A stretch of DNA of 64,000 bases, taken from Halohasta litorea. Its GTDB lineage: Archaea > Halobacteriota > Halobacteria > Halobacteriales > Haloferacaceae. Below the pieces are notes generated by a model. That model had not been told where the DNA came from. It saw nothing but the letters and a program-made list of their open reading frames with translations, and did no database searches. A program made the position numbers and the translations under genes. Location of the stretch: assembly GCF_024494645.1 (NCBI RefSeq), contig NZ_JANHDJ010000005.1, positions 264,704 to 328,703 on the forward strand, read 5' to 3'. Positions 52,813-62,028 of the stretch are shown in pieces. Every line of letters begins with the position of its first letter. The first letter of the stretch is position 1.

Positions 52813-53454
52813 ATGGTGACGAAGGTCCGCCGCGTGATCGAGACGTACTCGCTGGAGGGGTTGGGCGAGGAACTCGCCGCGCGATGGGTCGGCGACGGCT
52901 ACGAACGGGAGAGCCTCCGCGCGCTCGCCGACCGGTTCAACAGGCGGGTCCTGGAGGCCAGCATGGAGTCGGCAGGCCTCTCGCCGCTCGACGGCGAGGT
53001 CGACAACACCTACCGGCTGCTGACCGACGACGATGTGAGCGCCGGGATGGAGACCCAAGCCCGCCGCCGCCTCGAACGCGAGGGGGTCGATCCCGAAACG
53101 ATGACCGGCGACTTCGTCTCCCATCAGGCGATCCATACCTTCCTGACCAGCGACCTGGAGATCGAACCGCCCGAAGGTCCCTCCGCGGCCGACCGGCTGG
53201 AGGCCGACCGCGAGACGATCCAGCGGCTCCAGAGCCGTCTTGAGGCGGTGACCGACGACACGATCGGGCGGCTCGACCGCGCCGAGGAGCTCACGATCGG
53301 CTCGTTCAGCGTGCTCGTGGACGTCCAGGTGTTCTGTGAGGACTGCGGCCAGCAGTACGGGATCGGCGAGCTGCTGGCTGCGGGAGGCTGTCAGTGCGAG
53401 CTGTCGGCCGATCCCAGCGAGGACTCCGGCGTCGACCCGAGTAATAATGGTTAA
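52813..53454 (+). CDS. rdfA: Rod-determining factor RdfA
   Basis: 213 residues from ATG at 52813 (MVTKVRRVIETYSLEGLGEE); an in-frame ATG six codons upstream (52795) is also possible. The N-terminal half is helical (LAARWVGDGYERESLRALADRFN). A short coiled segment (residues about 130-165) precedes a C-terminal zinc-like motif, VFCEDCGQQYGIGELLAAGGCQCE. RdfA is a haloarchaeal protein needed for rod shape formation. As in other haloarchaea it is followed at once by an SMC-related gene (24-nt gap), so the two are probably one operon. Confidence 0.88.
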   Translation: MVTKVRRVIETYSLEGLGEELAARWVGDGYERESLRALADRFNRRVLEASMESAGLSPLDGEVDNTYRLLTDDDVSAGMETQARRRLEREGVDPETMTGDFVSHQAIHTFLTSDLEIEPPEGPSAADRLEADRETIQRLQSRLEAVTDDTIGRLDRAEELTIGSFSVLVDVQVFCEDCGQQYGIGELLAAGGCQCELSADPSEDSGVDPSNNG

Positions 53455-53478
53455 CCAGTCGAGTCGACAACCATATCC

Positions 53479-55416
53479 ATGGGACAGTCAGAGATGAGCG
53501 AAGCGGCGCTGTCCGTGTCAGTCCGAAACCTCGGGGGGATCGACGAGTCGACGGTCCGACTCCGAACGGGCGTCAACGTGCTGTCGGGGCGGAACGCGAC
53601 GAACCGGACCTCGTTGCTGCGGGCGCTTATGGGCGCACTCGGCAGCGACGGCGTCTCGCTGAAAGCCGACCGGGACGCCGGGGAAGTCACGCTCCAGACC
53701 CCGGACGGAACGTACAGCCGACAGCTCGAACGCCGAAACGGGAGGGTCCACACCTCGGGAGAGCCGTATCTCGACGATCCGACGCTGGCGGATCTGTTTG
53801 CCTTTCTGCTCGAATCGAACGAGGCCAGACAGGCGGTGAGTCGGGGCGATGACCTCCGAGAGCTGATTATGCGGCCGGTCGACGTCGAGGCGATCAACGA
53901 GGCCATCGAGGAGACACACGCCGAAAAACGCCGCCTTGACGAGCGGATCAAGAAGCTGAGCGGGCTCGAAAGCGAACTACCGGAGCTCGAAGCCGAGAAG
54001 TCGGAGCTCGATACGGAGATCGCCGACATCGAAGCCGAAATCGACGAGAAACGGGCCGAAATCGACGCGATGGACGGCACCGTCGAGGCGACCCGCGCTG
54101 AACAGGAGGCGCTCGACGAGCTCCAGACGGTCCAAACGGAGCTCGAAGAGACACGGTTTCAGCGGGAGACAGAACGCGAGAGCATCGAGACGCTCCGCGA
54201 GCAGCGCGCCGAAATCGAGGCCGAACTCGACGAGCTGCCGGAGCCCTCGACCGACGAGCGCGAGCGGATCGACCGGCAGTTGGAGGAATGCCGCCAGCGA
54301 CGCTCCGAGCTCGATTCGACGACGAGCCAGCTTCAGAGCGTCATCCAGTTCAACGAGGAGATGCTGAACGGCACCCCGCCAGCGATCGCCGAGGCGCTCC
54401 GCGACGGGGAGTCGACCGAAACAGTCACCGACCAGCTGCTGACCGACAGCGAATCGGTCGTCTGTTGGACCTGTGGCAGCGATATCGAGCAGGGCGAGAT
54501 CGAGTCGACGCTCGACCGACTCAGATCCCTCCGCCAGGAGATGCTGAGCGAGCGCCGGGGGCTGGGCGAGGAGATCGACGAGCTCACCGAGCGGCAACGG
54601 GACCTGGAGGCCGCCAGCGACACGCGGAGCAGCCTCCAGGACCGACTCCACCGGACCGACGAGGAGCTCGACGACCGGACCGACCGCGTCGAGGCGCTAT
54701 CGGCCGAACTCGAGGAGCTCCGCGAGCGGGCCACGGAGCTCGAAGCCGAGATCGAGGACCACGAGCAGGCCGCGGACAGTACCGTTCTGGAACACCACAC
54801 GGAGATCAATCAGTTGGAGTTCGAGCTCGGACGGCTGGAGAACGACCGCGAACGGATCGACAGCCGGATCGACGAGATCGAAGCCACACTCGACGAGCGC
54901 GAGGCACTCGAAGCCGAACGGGAGGAGCTCCAGGAGCGACTGGCCGAACTCCGAACCCAAGTCGACAAACTCGAAAGCGAGGCCGTCGAGGCCTTTAATA
55001 CCCATATCGACCGCGTGGTGGAGATCCTCGACTATGACAACATCGAACGCATCTGGATCGAGCGGACGACCGAACAGGTCACCGAGGGGAGACGGACAGT
55101 CGAGCAGTCGGCCTTCCGGCTGCATATCGTGCGGCGAACCGAGGAGGGACGGAGCTACGAGGATACGATCGGCCACCTCAGCGAGAGCGAACGCGAAGTG
55201 ACGGGACTCGTCTTCGCGCTGGCGGGGTATCTGGTCCACGAGGTCCATGAGGTCGTCCCGTTCATGCTGTTGGACTCCCTGGAGGCGATCGATTCCGACC
55301 GAATCGCCGCCCTCGTCGAGTATCTCGACGACTACGTCGAGACGATCGTGGTCGCGCTGCTGCCGGAGGACGCCCAGGCACTCGACGACGACTACCACCG
55401 AGTCACCGATATCTAA
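53479..55416 (+). CDS. Archaea-specific SMC-related protein (Sph-type)
   Basis: 645 residues with SMC/Rad50 layout. The N-terminal head has VNVLSGRNATNRTSLLRALMG (about 30-50), a Walker A-like loop with Arg where Lys is expected. Two long coiled coils (about 140-310 and 345-510) flank a zinc-hook-like CWTCG near 328. The C-terminal head has a signature-like HLSESEREVTGLVFALAG near 560 and Walker B-like VVPFMLLDSLEAID near 593, lacking the second acidic residue. It may act on chromosome organisation or cell shape with RdfA. The start could also be the ATG at 53494. Confidence 0.85.
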   Translation: MGQSEMSEAALSVSVRNLGGIDESTVRLRTGVNVLSGRNATNRTSLLRALMGALGSDGVSLKADRDAGEVTLQTPDGTYSRQLERRNGRVHTSGEPYLDDPTLADLFAFLLESNEARQAVSRGDDLRELIMRPVDVEAINEAIEETHAEKRRLDERIKKLSGLESELPELEAEKSELDTEIADIEAEIDEKRAEIDAMDGTVEATRAEQEALDELQTVQTELEETRFQRETERESIETLREQRAEIEAELDELPEPSTDERERIDRQLEECRQRRSELDSTTSQLQSVIQFNEEMLNGTPPAIAEALRDGESTETVTDQLLTDSESVVCWTCGSDIEQGEIESTLDRLRSLRQEMLSERRGLGEEIDELTERQRDLEAASDTRSSLQDRLHRTDEELDDRTDRVEALSAELEELRERATELEAEIEDHEQAADSTVLEHHTEINQLEFELGRLENDRERIDSRIDEIEATLDEREALEAEREELQERLAELRTQVDKLESEAVEAFNTHIDRVVEILDYDNIERIWIERTTEQVTEGRRTVEQSAFRLHIVRRTEEGRSYEDTIGHLSESEREVTGLVFALAGYLVHEVHEVVPFMLLDSLEAIDSDRIAALVEYLDDYVETIVVALLPEDAQALDDDYHRVTDI

Positions 55417-55460
55417 CTACTGGCCGGTAGACCCAATCTGCTGGCGACGAACGTATCAGT

Positions 55461-55970
55461 ATGTCCCTCAGCCAGCGCCTGCAGCCGACCGGACGCCTCG
55501 ACCGACGGGACCTGATCGGCGCGCTCGCGGCCGCCCTCCTGGTCAATCTCATCGGGGCCAGCGGCGTCGTCTTCACCGATCCCAACAGCCAGTGGTTCCA
55601 GTCGCTGACGCTGCCGTGGTTTTATCCGCCGCCGTGGGCCTTTGGCGTCGTCTGGACGCTGTTGTTTACGCTGATCGGCGTCGCGGCCTATCTCGTCTAT
55701 CGACAGGGAATCGGGCGTCGACCGGTTCGGATCGCACTCGGGTTGTTCGGCCTCCAGTTGCTCGTCAACGTCGCGTGGTCGCCCGCGTTTTTCGCGCTCC
55801 AGGACCCACCACTGGCACTCGGCGTGATCGCCCTGCTGTGGCTGCTGATCGTGGCGACAGTCCGGGCGTTCGATCGGGTCGACCGGCGGGCAGCGCTGCT
55901 GTTGGTGCCGTATCTCGCCTGGGTGAGCTTCGCGGCGGTACTCAACTACACGATCTGGCAGCTCAACTGA
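55461..55970 (+). CDS. tspO: TspO/MBR family protein
   Basis: 169 residues with five membrane segments. The family motif WFQSLTLPWFYPPPWAFGVVW lies at about 52-72, with later Trp/Tyr/Asn positions in LLVNVAWSPAFFAL and VPYLAWVSFAAVLNYTIW. TspO proteins bind tetrapyrroles and respond to oxygen or light stress. It stands 44 nt after the SMC-related gene and 92 nt before the KaiC gene. Confidence 0.92.
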   Translation: MSLSQRLQPTGRLDRRDLIGALAAALLVNLIGASGVVFTDPNSQWFQSLTLPWFYPPPWAFGVVWTLLFTLIGVAAYLVYRQGIGRRPVRIALGLFGLQLLVNVAWSPAFFALQDPPLALGVIALLWLLIVATVRAFDRVDRRAALLLVPYLAWVSFAAVLNYTIWQLN

Positions 55971-56062
55971 CGACCGCGAGTGCCGAAACAGTAGGAAAGA
56001 CCCAAACCCTTATTCTCAGTTGTGGTAAAATACGTCCGAACGTATTGTATGTGGGTGAAATA

Positions 56063-57562
56063 ATGCCGGACGACAGTACACAACCATCGGGCGCGGAGAT
56101 CGAACCGGTCAGTTCCGGCGTTCCGGAGTTGGATCGACTGCTCCGCGGGGGGTACATTCGCGGGCGGATCTATCTCATCCAGGGGATTTCGGGCACCGGC
56201 AAATCACTCCTCGGCCAGCATTTCCTCCAGGCGGGACTTGCGAACGGCGAGACCGTCGTCTACATCCACGGCGAGGAGTCGAAGGCGGATATCGTGGTGA
56301 ACGCCGCCCAGCTCAACGTCGACATCGAGGGCGCGGAGTTCCTGGATATCGGCCCGGGGACTGACTTCTTCGCCGAAGACATCTCCTACGACCTGGTCGA
56401 GACGACCGAGATCGAATCCGAGCGGTTCACCAAGGACATCAAACAGGTAATCGAGGAGACGGACCCCGACCGGATCCTGATCGATCCGATCACACAGCTG
56501 CAGTACGTCGAACGCGACGAGTACCAGTACCGCAAACGGCTCCAGTCGCTGATCCGGTTCCTCCGGGACCGGCAGGTGACGACCGTTGCCACGAGAACCG
56601 TTCACCGGAACAGCGACCTCCCGAGCACCGACGATGACTTCGAGTCCCTGAGCGACGGCATCATCAACCTCTCGCTCGACGAAAGCGAACGCCGTATCGC
56701 GGTCCCGAAACACCGAGGACTGGGGCAGATGGACGGCACCCACGGCCTCGAAATCCGTGGCGACGGCATCGAGATCTACCCGCAGGTGATCCCCGAACAC
56801 CGAAATCGGACGTTCGATCCGTCGCTGATCCCCACGGGCCACGACGCCCTCAACGAAATCCTCGGCGGCGGCTTCGAGCGCGGCTCGGTGTCGTTTATCA
56901 GTGGACCGACCGGCATCGGCAAGTCGACGATCGGCGCACAGCTGCTCGACGGTGTCGCCGAGGCGGGCGGAACTGCCCTGGGCTATCTGTTCGAGGAGAC
57001 GATCGAACAGTTCAGCTACCGGTGTGAGAACCTCGGCATGCCGATCTCCGAACGTCGGGCAGACGGCTCGCTACAGTTGACGGAGTTCGAGCCGCTGGTG
57101 CGTTCGGCCGAGGAATTCGGCCAGCACGTCCTCGATCAGGTCGACGAGTACGACCCGGATGCGGTTCTCATCGACGGGCTGTCGGGCTACAAGATCTCGA
57201 TGCAGGGCGACGACCGGCGGCTCGTCCGCCGCCTGCACGGACTGACTCGCGTGCTCAAAAACCGTGGGATCGCGGTCGTCATCACCGACGAGGCCGACCA
57301 CCTTACCGGAATACCGCGGGCGACCAGCACCAACACCAGCTATCTTGCCGACAACATCGTCTTTCTTACCTACGTCGAGGTCGACGGCGAGCTGGACCGG
57401 GCGATCGGCGTGCTCAAAAAGCGGCTCGGCGACTTCGACAGTCGATTCCACCGGTTTTCGATCAATCGCGACACCGGACTGACCGTCGAGGGACCGTTCG
57501 ACAACGTCGGGGGAATTATGCAGGGGACACCGACCCGAAACGGGCCGAACGGACGGGAGTAA
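56063..57562 (+). CDS. Double-domain KaiC-like ATPase
   Basis: 499 residues from ATG at 56063. Domain 1: Walker A GISGTGKSLLGQHF near 41, Glu pair in YIHGEES near 70, Walker B ILIDPITQL near 139. Domain 2: Walker A GPTGIGKSTIGAQL near 280, Glu pair in YLFEETIEQ near 308, Walker B VLIDGLSGYKIS near 370. The C-terminal block TNTSYLADNIVFLTYVEVDG then ELDRAIGVLKKR matches the CII end of cyanobacterial KaiC. The histidine kinase begins 4 nt after its stop, so the pair is an operon, reminiscent of KaiC and SasA. Confidence 0.9.
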   Translation: MPDDSTQPSGAEIEPVSSGVPELDRLLRGGYIRGRIYLIQGISGTGKSLLGQHFLQAGLANGETVVYIHGEESKADIVVNAAQLNVDIEGAEFLDIGPGTDFFAEDISYDLVETTEIESERFTKDIKQVIEETDPDRILIDPITQLQYVERDEYQYRKRLQSLIRFLRDRQVTTVATRTVHRNSDLPSTDDDFESLSDGIINLSLDESERRIAVPKHRGLGQMDGTHGLEIRGDGIEIYPQVIPEHRNRTFDPSLIPTGHDALNEILGGGFERGSVSFISGPTGIGKSTIGAQLLDGVAEAGGTALGYLFEETIEQFSYRCENLGMPISERRADGSLQLTEFEPLVRSAEEFGQHVLDQVDEYDPDAVLIDGLSGYKISMQGDDRRLVRRLHGLTRVLKNRGIAVVITDEADHLTGIPRATSTNTSYLADNIVFLTYVEVDGELDRAIGVLKKRLGDFDSRFHRFSINRDTGLTVEGPFDNVGGIMQGTPTRNGPNGRE

Positions 57563-57566
57563 CACG

Positions 57567-59420
57567 ATGACCGAGCCGGGACCCGGAGACGGGGTGAGTA
57601 CGATGAGCGGGTCGGGGGGTGAATCGAAGCGTCGGATACAACTCATCGTCAGCGGCGACGGCGATCGGCGGGCGCTGACGACGCTCCTGGAGGACCGGTA
57701 CGAGGTCGTGGTCGACGACGACCTCCAACCGGTCGACTGCTATCTCGTCGGCGACCGAACCCTCGGCGAGTATCACGCCGCGCTCCGCGCGATGAAGACC
57801 GACCAGCATCCGACCTTCTGTCCGGTGGTGCTGATGCAGCGGCCGGAGACACAGGGGTCGGTTCGGCCGCCATCGGAGCAGGGCGAGGACTCGATCCCGC
57901 TGGTCGACGAGGTCGTCGCCGCGCCGGTCGACCGATCGACGCTGTACCGGCGGCTCCAGAACCTCCTGGCTCGGCGTCGACAGTCGGTCGCCCTCTCCGA
58001 GAAGTACGCCAACAGCCAGCTGCGGTTTCAGCGGCTGTTCGACTCGACGAACGATGCGATCTTCGTCCTCACCGGCGACGAAATCATCGAGTCGAATCGG
58101 GCCGCCAGCGAGCTGTCGGGCTACAGCCGCGAGGAACTCCGCTCGCTCGATCCGACCACCGTGATTCAGGGTAGCAATGAGACGTTGCAGTCGTTTCTCC
58201 AGGAGGTCCGCGACACCGGCGAAGAGTCGACCGGCGAACTGACCTGTACCACCAAGCACGGCGAGCGTCGCCACCTCGAAGTCTCGGGGGCAACACTCAG
58301 CTACGAGGGTTCGGAGGCGGTCGTCCTGTCGGCTCGGGATATCACCGAACGGAAGGAGCGTGAACAGGAGCTCCAACTGTTCCGGAAAGCGGTCGAAACC
58401 GTCGGCCAAGCGGTGATGATCACGGATCGCGAGGGGACCATCGAGTACATCAATCCGGCCTTCGAGACACAGACCGGCTACAGCCGGGCGGAAGCCATCG
58501 GCAGCACGCCACGGGTTCTCAAATCGGGCAAACAGCCCGAGTCGTTCTACGCGACACTGTGGGAGACGATCCTCGACGGCGAGCGGTGGGAAGCACATAT
58601 CATCAACAAGCGGAAATCCGGCGAGCTCTACCAAGTGAGACAGGAGATCTCGCCGATCACCGACGCCGAGGGCACGATTACCCACTTCGTCTCGATCGAG
58701 TCCGATGTTACCGACCGAAAGCTTCGGGAACAGCAGCTATCGGTGCTCAACCGCGTGTTGCGACACAACCTCAGAAACGGAATGAACGTCATCGAGGGCA
58801 ACGCCGCCCTGCTCGGCGACGGCGTCGACGATCCACAACTCCAGTCGTTCGTGACGTCGATCGAGGAGCGCACCGCGGCGCTCGCACAGCTCAGCGAGAA
58901 GGCAGGCACCATCGATTCGCTGTTCGACCACGAGCCGCCAGCCGACGCCGCCTATGACCTCCGCGAGCTGTTCGCGGCGGTCGCAGCCTCCTTCGAGGAG
59001 CGATATCCCGAGGCGGTGCTGTCGGTCGCCGATATCGATCCGATCGCCGTCCGGGCCGACAGCCGACTGAAGGTCGCCCTCGCGGAGCTCCTGGACAACG
59101 CCGTCGACCACAACGACCGGCCGACCCCCGAAGTGGGGCTCACCGCCACCCCATCCGACGGGGAACGCTCCGGCGAGTGGGTCAATATAATCATCGTCGA
59201 CAACGGGCGAGGGATTCCCGAACAAGAGCGAGCGACCATCGAGATGGGCGATGAGACCCCGCTTCAGCACGGCACCGGCCTGGGGCTGTGGCTCGTCTAC
59301 TGGACAGTCTCGCTGCTCGGCGGCGAGGTGACGATCACCGAGCGCTCGCCCGGCACGCGAGTCGTGTTAACGCTCCCACGGGCTGTCGACCCGGAGTCGC
59401 CGCAGAACGGTGGCGAATAA
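57567..59420 (+). CDS. PAS-domain sensor histidine kinase
   Basis: 617 residues. Residues about 12-145 look like a receiver-related domain without the full acidic pocket (IQLIVSGDGDRRALTTLLED). A first PAS domain (RFQRLFDSTNDAIFVLTGDE) lies at about 150-270, and a second (LFRKAVETVGQAVMITDREG) at about 270-395. The phospho-acceptor His is in LNRVLRHNLRNGMNVIEG near 397. The ATPase domain has N-box ELLDNAVDHND near 507, G1 DNGRGIP near 544 and G2 GTGLGLWLVYW near 568. No membrane segment is visible. It is coupled to the KaiC gene. Confidence 0.92.
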   Translation: MTEPGPGDGVSTMSGSGGESKRRIQLIVSGDGDRRALTTLLEDRYEVVVDDDLQPVDCYLVGDRTLGEYHAALRAMKTDQHPTFCPVVLMQRPETQGSVRPPSEQGEDSIPLVDEVVAAPVDRSTLYRRLQNLLARRRQSVALSEKYANSQLRFQRLFDSTNDAIFVLTGDEIIESNRAASELSGYSREELRSLDPTTVIQGSNETLQSFLQEVRDTGEESTGELTCTTKHGERRHLEVSGATLSYEGSEAVVLSARDITERKEREQELQLFRKAVETVGQAVMITDREGTIEYINPAFETQTGYSRAEAIGSTPRVLKSGKQPESFYATLWETILDGERWEAHIINKRKSGELYQVRQEISPITDAEGTITHFVSIESDVTDRKLREQQLSVLNRVLRHNLRNGMNVIEGNAALLGDGVDDPQLQSFVTSIEERTAALAQLSEKAGTIDSLFDHEPPADAAYDLRELFAAVAASFEERYPEAVLSVADIDPIAVRADSRLKVALAELLDNAVDHNDRPTPEVGLTATPSDGERSGEWVNIIIVDNGRGIPEQERATIEMGDETPLQHGTGLGLWLVYWTVSLLGGEVTITERSPGTRVVLTLPRAVDPESPQNGGE

Positions 59421-59503
59421 ACCGACACGGGACGTCCATTCCGGCCACCGTTTTAAAATCCTGCTACGGAGTAGGCGGCAAATTCGTGTGGGAGTGGTGA
59501 CCA

Positions 59504-59550
59504 GTATAGCGTGTCAACAGTATATTTATCAGCAAGTCGGGTATAGCGTG
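59504..59550. promoter_or_regulatory. Direct repeats flanking the TATA box of the 59556 regulator
   Basis: GTATAGCGTG occurs at 59504-59513 and again at 59541-59550, on either side of TATATTTATC (59521-59530), which is about 30 nt before the ATG. The arrangement suits binding by the encoded winged-helix protein (autoregulation). Confidence 0.45.
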
Positions 59551-59555
59551 GGATA

Positions 59556-59939
59556 ATGGTGCGTGACCCGTCGGGGCGGGACGATGACTACGAGTGCGAG
59601 GACGTACTCAGTACGCTCGGTGATGAGCCAACCAGAACCATCATCGAAACCCTTTCCGAACCGATGACGGCCAACGAGCTCTCGGAGGCCTGTGACATCC
59701 CGCTGTCGACGATGTACCGCAAGCTCGACAAGCTGACCGAGGCGTCGCTGGTCACCGAATCGACCGAGATCCGACAGGGCGGCCAACACACGACGCGCTA
59801 CGAGATCGATTTTACCGAGATCGCGGTCCTCCTCTCGGAGGAACACACCCTGACGGCGACCATCGACCGGCCGAGTCGGGAGTCGACGGCCGACCAGCGG
59901 CTCGAAGAGCTGTGGGCACAGATCCGCGAAGGAACGTAG
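59556..59939 (+). CDS. Winged-helix transcriptional regulator
   Basis: 127 residues. The helix-turn-helix is in ALSEACDIPLSTMYRKLDKL-like sequence (LSEACDIPLSTMYRKLDKLT, about 45-64), with a wing TEIRQGGQHTTRYEIDF near 72-88. The start EDVLSTLGDEPTRTIIETL matches the haloarchaeal ArsR-like regulators. It is likely to act as a dimer and may regulate its own promoter and the convergent carotenoid oxygenase's neighbourhood. Its stop is 9 nt from the end of the carotenoid oxygenase gene. Confidence 0.88.
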   Translation: MVRDPSGRDDDYECEDVLSTLGDEPTRTIIETLSEPMTANELSEACDIPLSTMYRKLDKLTEASLVTESTEIRQGGQHTTRYEIDFTEIAVLLSEEHTLTATIDRPSRESTADQRLEELWAQIREGT

Positions 59940-59947
59940 CCGCCAGC

Positions 59948-61414
59948 TCAGGGCATCGTTCGGTGGGGCCGACCGTCGTCAGGGTACCACTGGCCGTGGA
60001 AGCCGAACGGAAAGCCGGCTGGCAGTCGGGCGCGGGCGAGTTCGGAAAACGAGGCCGCATCGAGCACCAACAGGGCCGACCGATCGGACCGCGTATCCAA
60101 CAGCACCGACAACACCACGCCATCGTCCTCGTCGGTCCCGGTATCGACGCCGGGAACGGGGGCCGGGGCTCGGTCGACGAACACCGGTTCGGTCGGATAG
60201 ACCCCCGGCTCATGCCACACGCTCCGAGTACCCGTTTCGAGGTCGTACTTTACGAGACAGTTCAACAGCCCGATCGCCGGTGGGTTCGTATGGCCGCACG
60301 CGTACAGATACCGGTACGGACGCGTCGAGACCTGTCGGTAGTTGATCATTGGAAACTCGATCGGCCCTGAGAACAGCGACCGCTCCTCGACGGCACCGCC
60401 CTCGATCGGAAGCCGATACCGGCGGAGTTCGCCGCCCGGGACCGGCTCCTCGCCGCTGCGCAGCCGGTCGAGGGACAGCGACTGAATTACCTCACTGTTC
60501 TCGAAGGCGATGACGTCGACCACGACTCTGTTTTCGGCGGGCAGTTCGAATGCGTTGACGTGGTGAAAGACGAAACAGGGGTCGACGGCGGGCCGCGAAA
60601 CGACCGCCCCGCTCTCCCGGTCGAAAATCAGAAACCGGCTGGGGAGGCTGTCGTCCCACGAGTAGTTCTCGATAAACGGCCGATGCCGGAGCAGCGCGGT
60701 CCGGTCGAGTCTCAGCGGGGACTCCAGGAGGATGGCATACCGCTCGGTCAGGCCGAACGAGTGGAAATACGCCGGGCGGTCGGCCGCGACGCGACCGATC
60801 TCGCGTCGGATCCGACTGTCTGTCGGTCGCTCGAAGAGGACGTACTCGCTCGTCCGGCCGAACTCCACGCCCATGTTGACGACCATCTCCCTATTGAAAT
60901 CGTAGTGGGGATGAGCCAGACTGCCGGTGATCGACAGCCCGTCGTTGTGGTCGAGGCCGCCCTCGGTCGCCAGCGTCTCGGCATCGAACGCGACGGCGTT
61001 CGGCGTCTCGGTGATCGCGATCGGCTGCTGGCCGATTCGGTCGACGCTGATCGAAGCATTGTCGGTGAGTGTGGGATTCATCATCTCCCGCAAGCGGTCC
61101 AGGACCGACGAAGGCGCGGTCGTACCGAACTGGTCGCACCGAAGCTCGCCCTCGTGTGTGGCGTGTTCGTACTCTTTGCTGCGCAGGAAGCGGTTCGAGA
61201 CGGTGACGGTGCCGTCCTGGATGCGGAACCGGCGGACCATTGCCAGCCCGTCGAACCAGTGGGTCACCGGCTGGCCGCCGACCTCGAATCGCCCCGGCCC
61301 GTTGCGAAGTAGCGTGCCCGAGAGCCACGACGGAATCGTCCCTTCGGCCGAGCACTCGATCCGGTCGAACTCTCTGTCGATGGATTCGAGACCGGCTGTG
61401 TAGGGTGGCTCCAT
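59948..61414 (-). CDS. Carotenoid oxygenase family protein
   Basis: 488 residues of the RPE65/CCD seven-bladed propeller family. LSGTLLRNGPGRFEVGG and HWFDGLAMV are the N-terminal marks. Four histidines in the expected order can bind the catalytic iron: AHPHYD near 168, YFHSFG near 217, FHHVNAF near 284 and FGFHGQWYPDDG near 471. It should cleave a carotenoid polyene, possibly beta-carotene to retinal for rhodopsins, or an apocarotenoid. No rhodopsin gene is in the window. It is convergent with the winged-helix gene and divergent from cinA. Confidence 0.9.
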   Translation of the reverse strand: MEPPYTAGLESIDREFDRIECSAEGTIPSWLSGTLLRNGPGRFEVGGQPVTHWFDGLAMVRRFRIQDGTVTVSNRFLRSKEYEHATHEGELRCDQFGTTAPSSVLDRLREMMNPTLTDNASISVDRIGQQPIAITETPNAVAFDAETLATEGGLDHNDGLSITGSLAHPHYDFNREMVVNMGVEFGRTSEYVLFERPTDSRIRREIGRVAADRPAYFHSFGLTERYAILLESPLRLDRTALLRHRPFIENYSWDDSLPSRFLIFDRESGAVVSRPAVDPCFVFHHVNAFELPAENRVVVDVIAFENSEVIQSLSLDRLRSGEEPVPGGELRRYRLPIEGGAVEERSLFSGPIEFPMINYRQVSTRPYRYLYACGHTNPPAIGLLNCLVKYDLETGTRSVWHEPGVYPTEPVFVDRAPAPVPGVDTGTDEDDGVVLSVLLDTRSDRSALLVLDAASFSELARARLPAGFPFGFHGQWYPDDGRPHRTMP

Positions 61415-61494
61415 ACCCCACGGTCGACCGCTCGGTAGGTAGCTCTGTGGGTGGCTCCCGACCGTTCAAGAGTCTGCCCCCGGATACGTGTAGT

Positions 61495-62028
61495 ATGTCG
61501 ACTGACCAGCCCGACGAGATCGAACTCATCGAGGAAGCTGTCGGGAGGCGGCTCCAGGATCGCGGCGAGACGCTGTCAGTGGCCGAATCGCTGACCGGCG
61601 GGCTCGTCTGTTCCCGCCTGACCGACATCCCCGGCGCAAGCGACTACTTCGATCGCGGTGTCGTCGCCTACTCGAATACGGCCAAACAGACCGATCTCGG
61701 CGTCTCGCGGGAGACGCTCGACGCGGACGGCGCAGTCAGCGAGTCGGTTGCCGGAGAGATGGCCCGCGGTATCCGTGACACAGCCGGAACGACGTGGGGC
61801 GTCTCGACGACCGGAATCGCAGGACCGACCGGGGGCACGGAAGAAAAACCGGTCGGACTCGTCTACATCGGCGTCGCCTACGCTGGACCGTGGGGGAGCG
61901 GCTCGTCGTTCACCCGCGTCGACCGGCACGTCTTCGACGGGGATCGACTGACAGTCTCCCAACAGAGTGCGACACAGGCGCTTGTCGCGCTCGAAGATGC
62001 CATCAAGGCGGTCGAAACCGAAGATTAG
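61495..62028 (+). CDS. CinA C-terminal domain protein (PncC-like amidohydrolase)
   Basis: 177 residues from ATG at 61495. VAESLTGGLVCSRLTDIPGASDYF near 29, VVAYSNTAKQTDLGV, and STTGIAGPTGG with KPVGLVYIGV are the conserved CinA-C motifs. Proteins of this type deamidate nicotinamide mononucleotide to nicotinate mononucleotide in NAD recycling. Only the C-terminal domain is present, a common stand-alone form. The last 4 nt overlap the end of the convergent ychF. Confidence 0.9.
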   Translation: MSTDQPDEIELIEEAVGRRLQDRGETLSVAESLTGGLVCSRLTDIPGASDYFDRGVVAYSNTAKQTDLGVSRETLDADGAVSESVAGEMARGIRDTAGTTWGVSTTGIAGPTGGTEEKPVGLVYIGVAYAGPWGSGSSFTRVDRHVFDGDRLTVSQQSATQALVALEDAIKAVETED

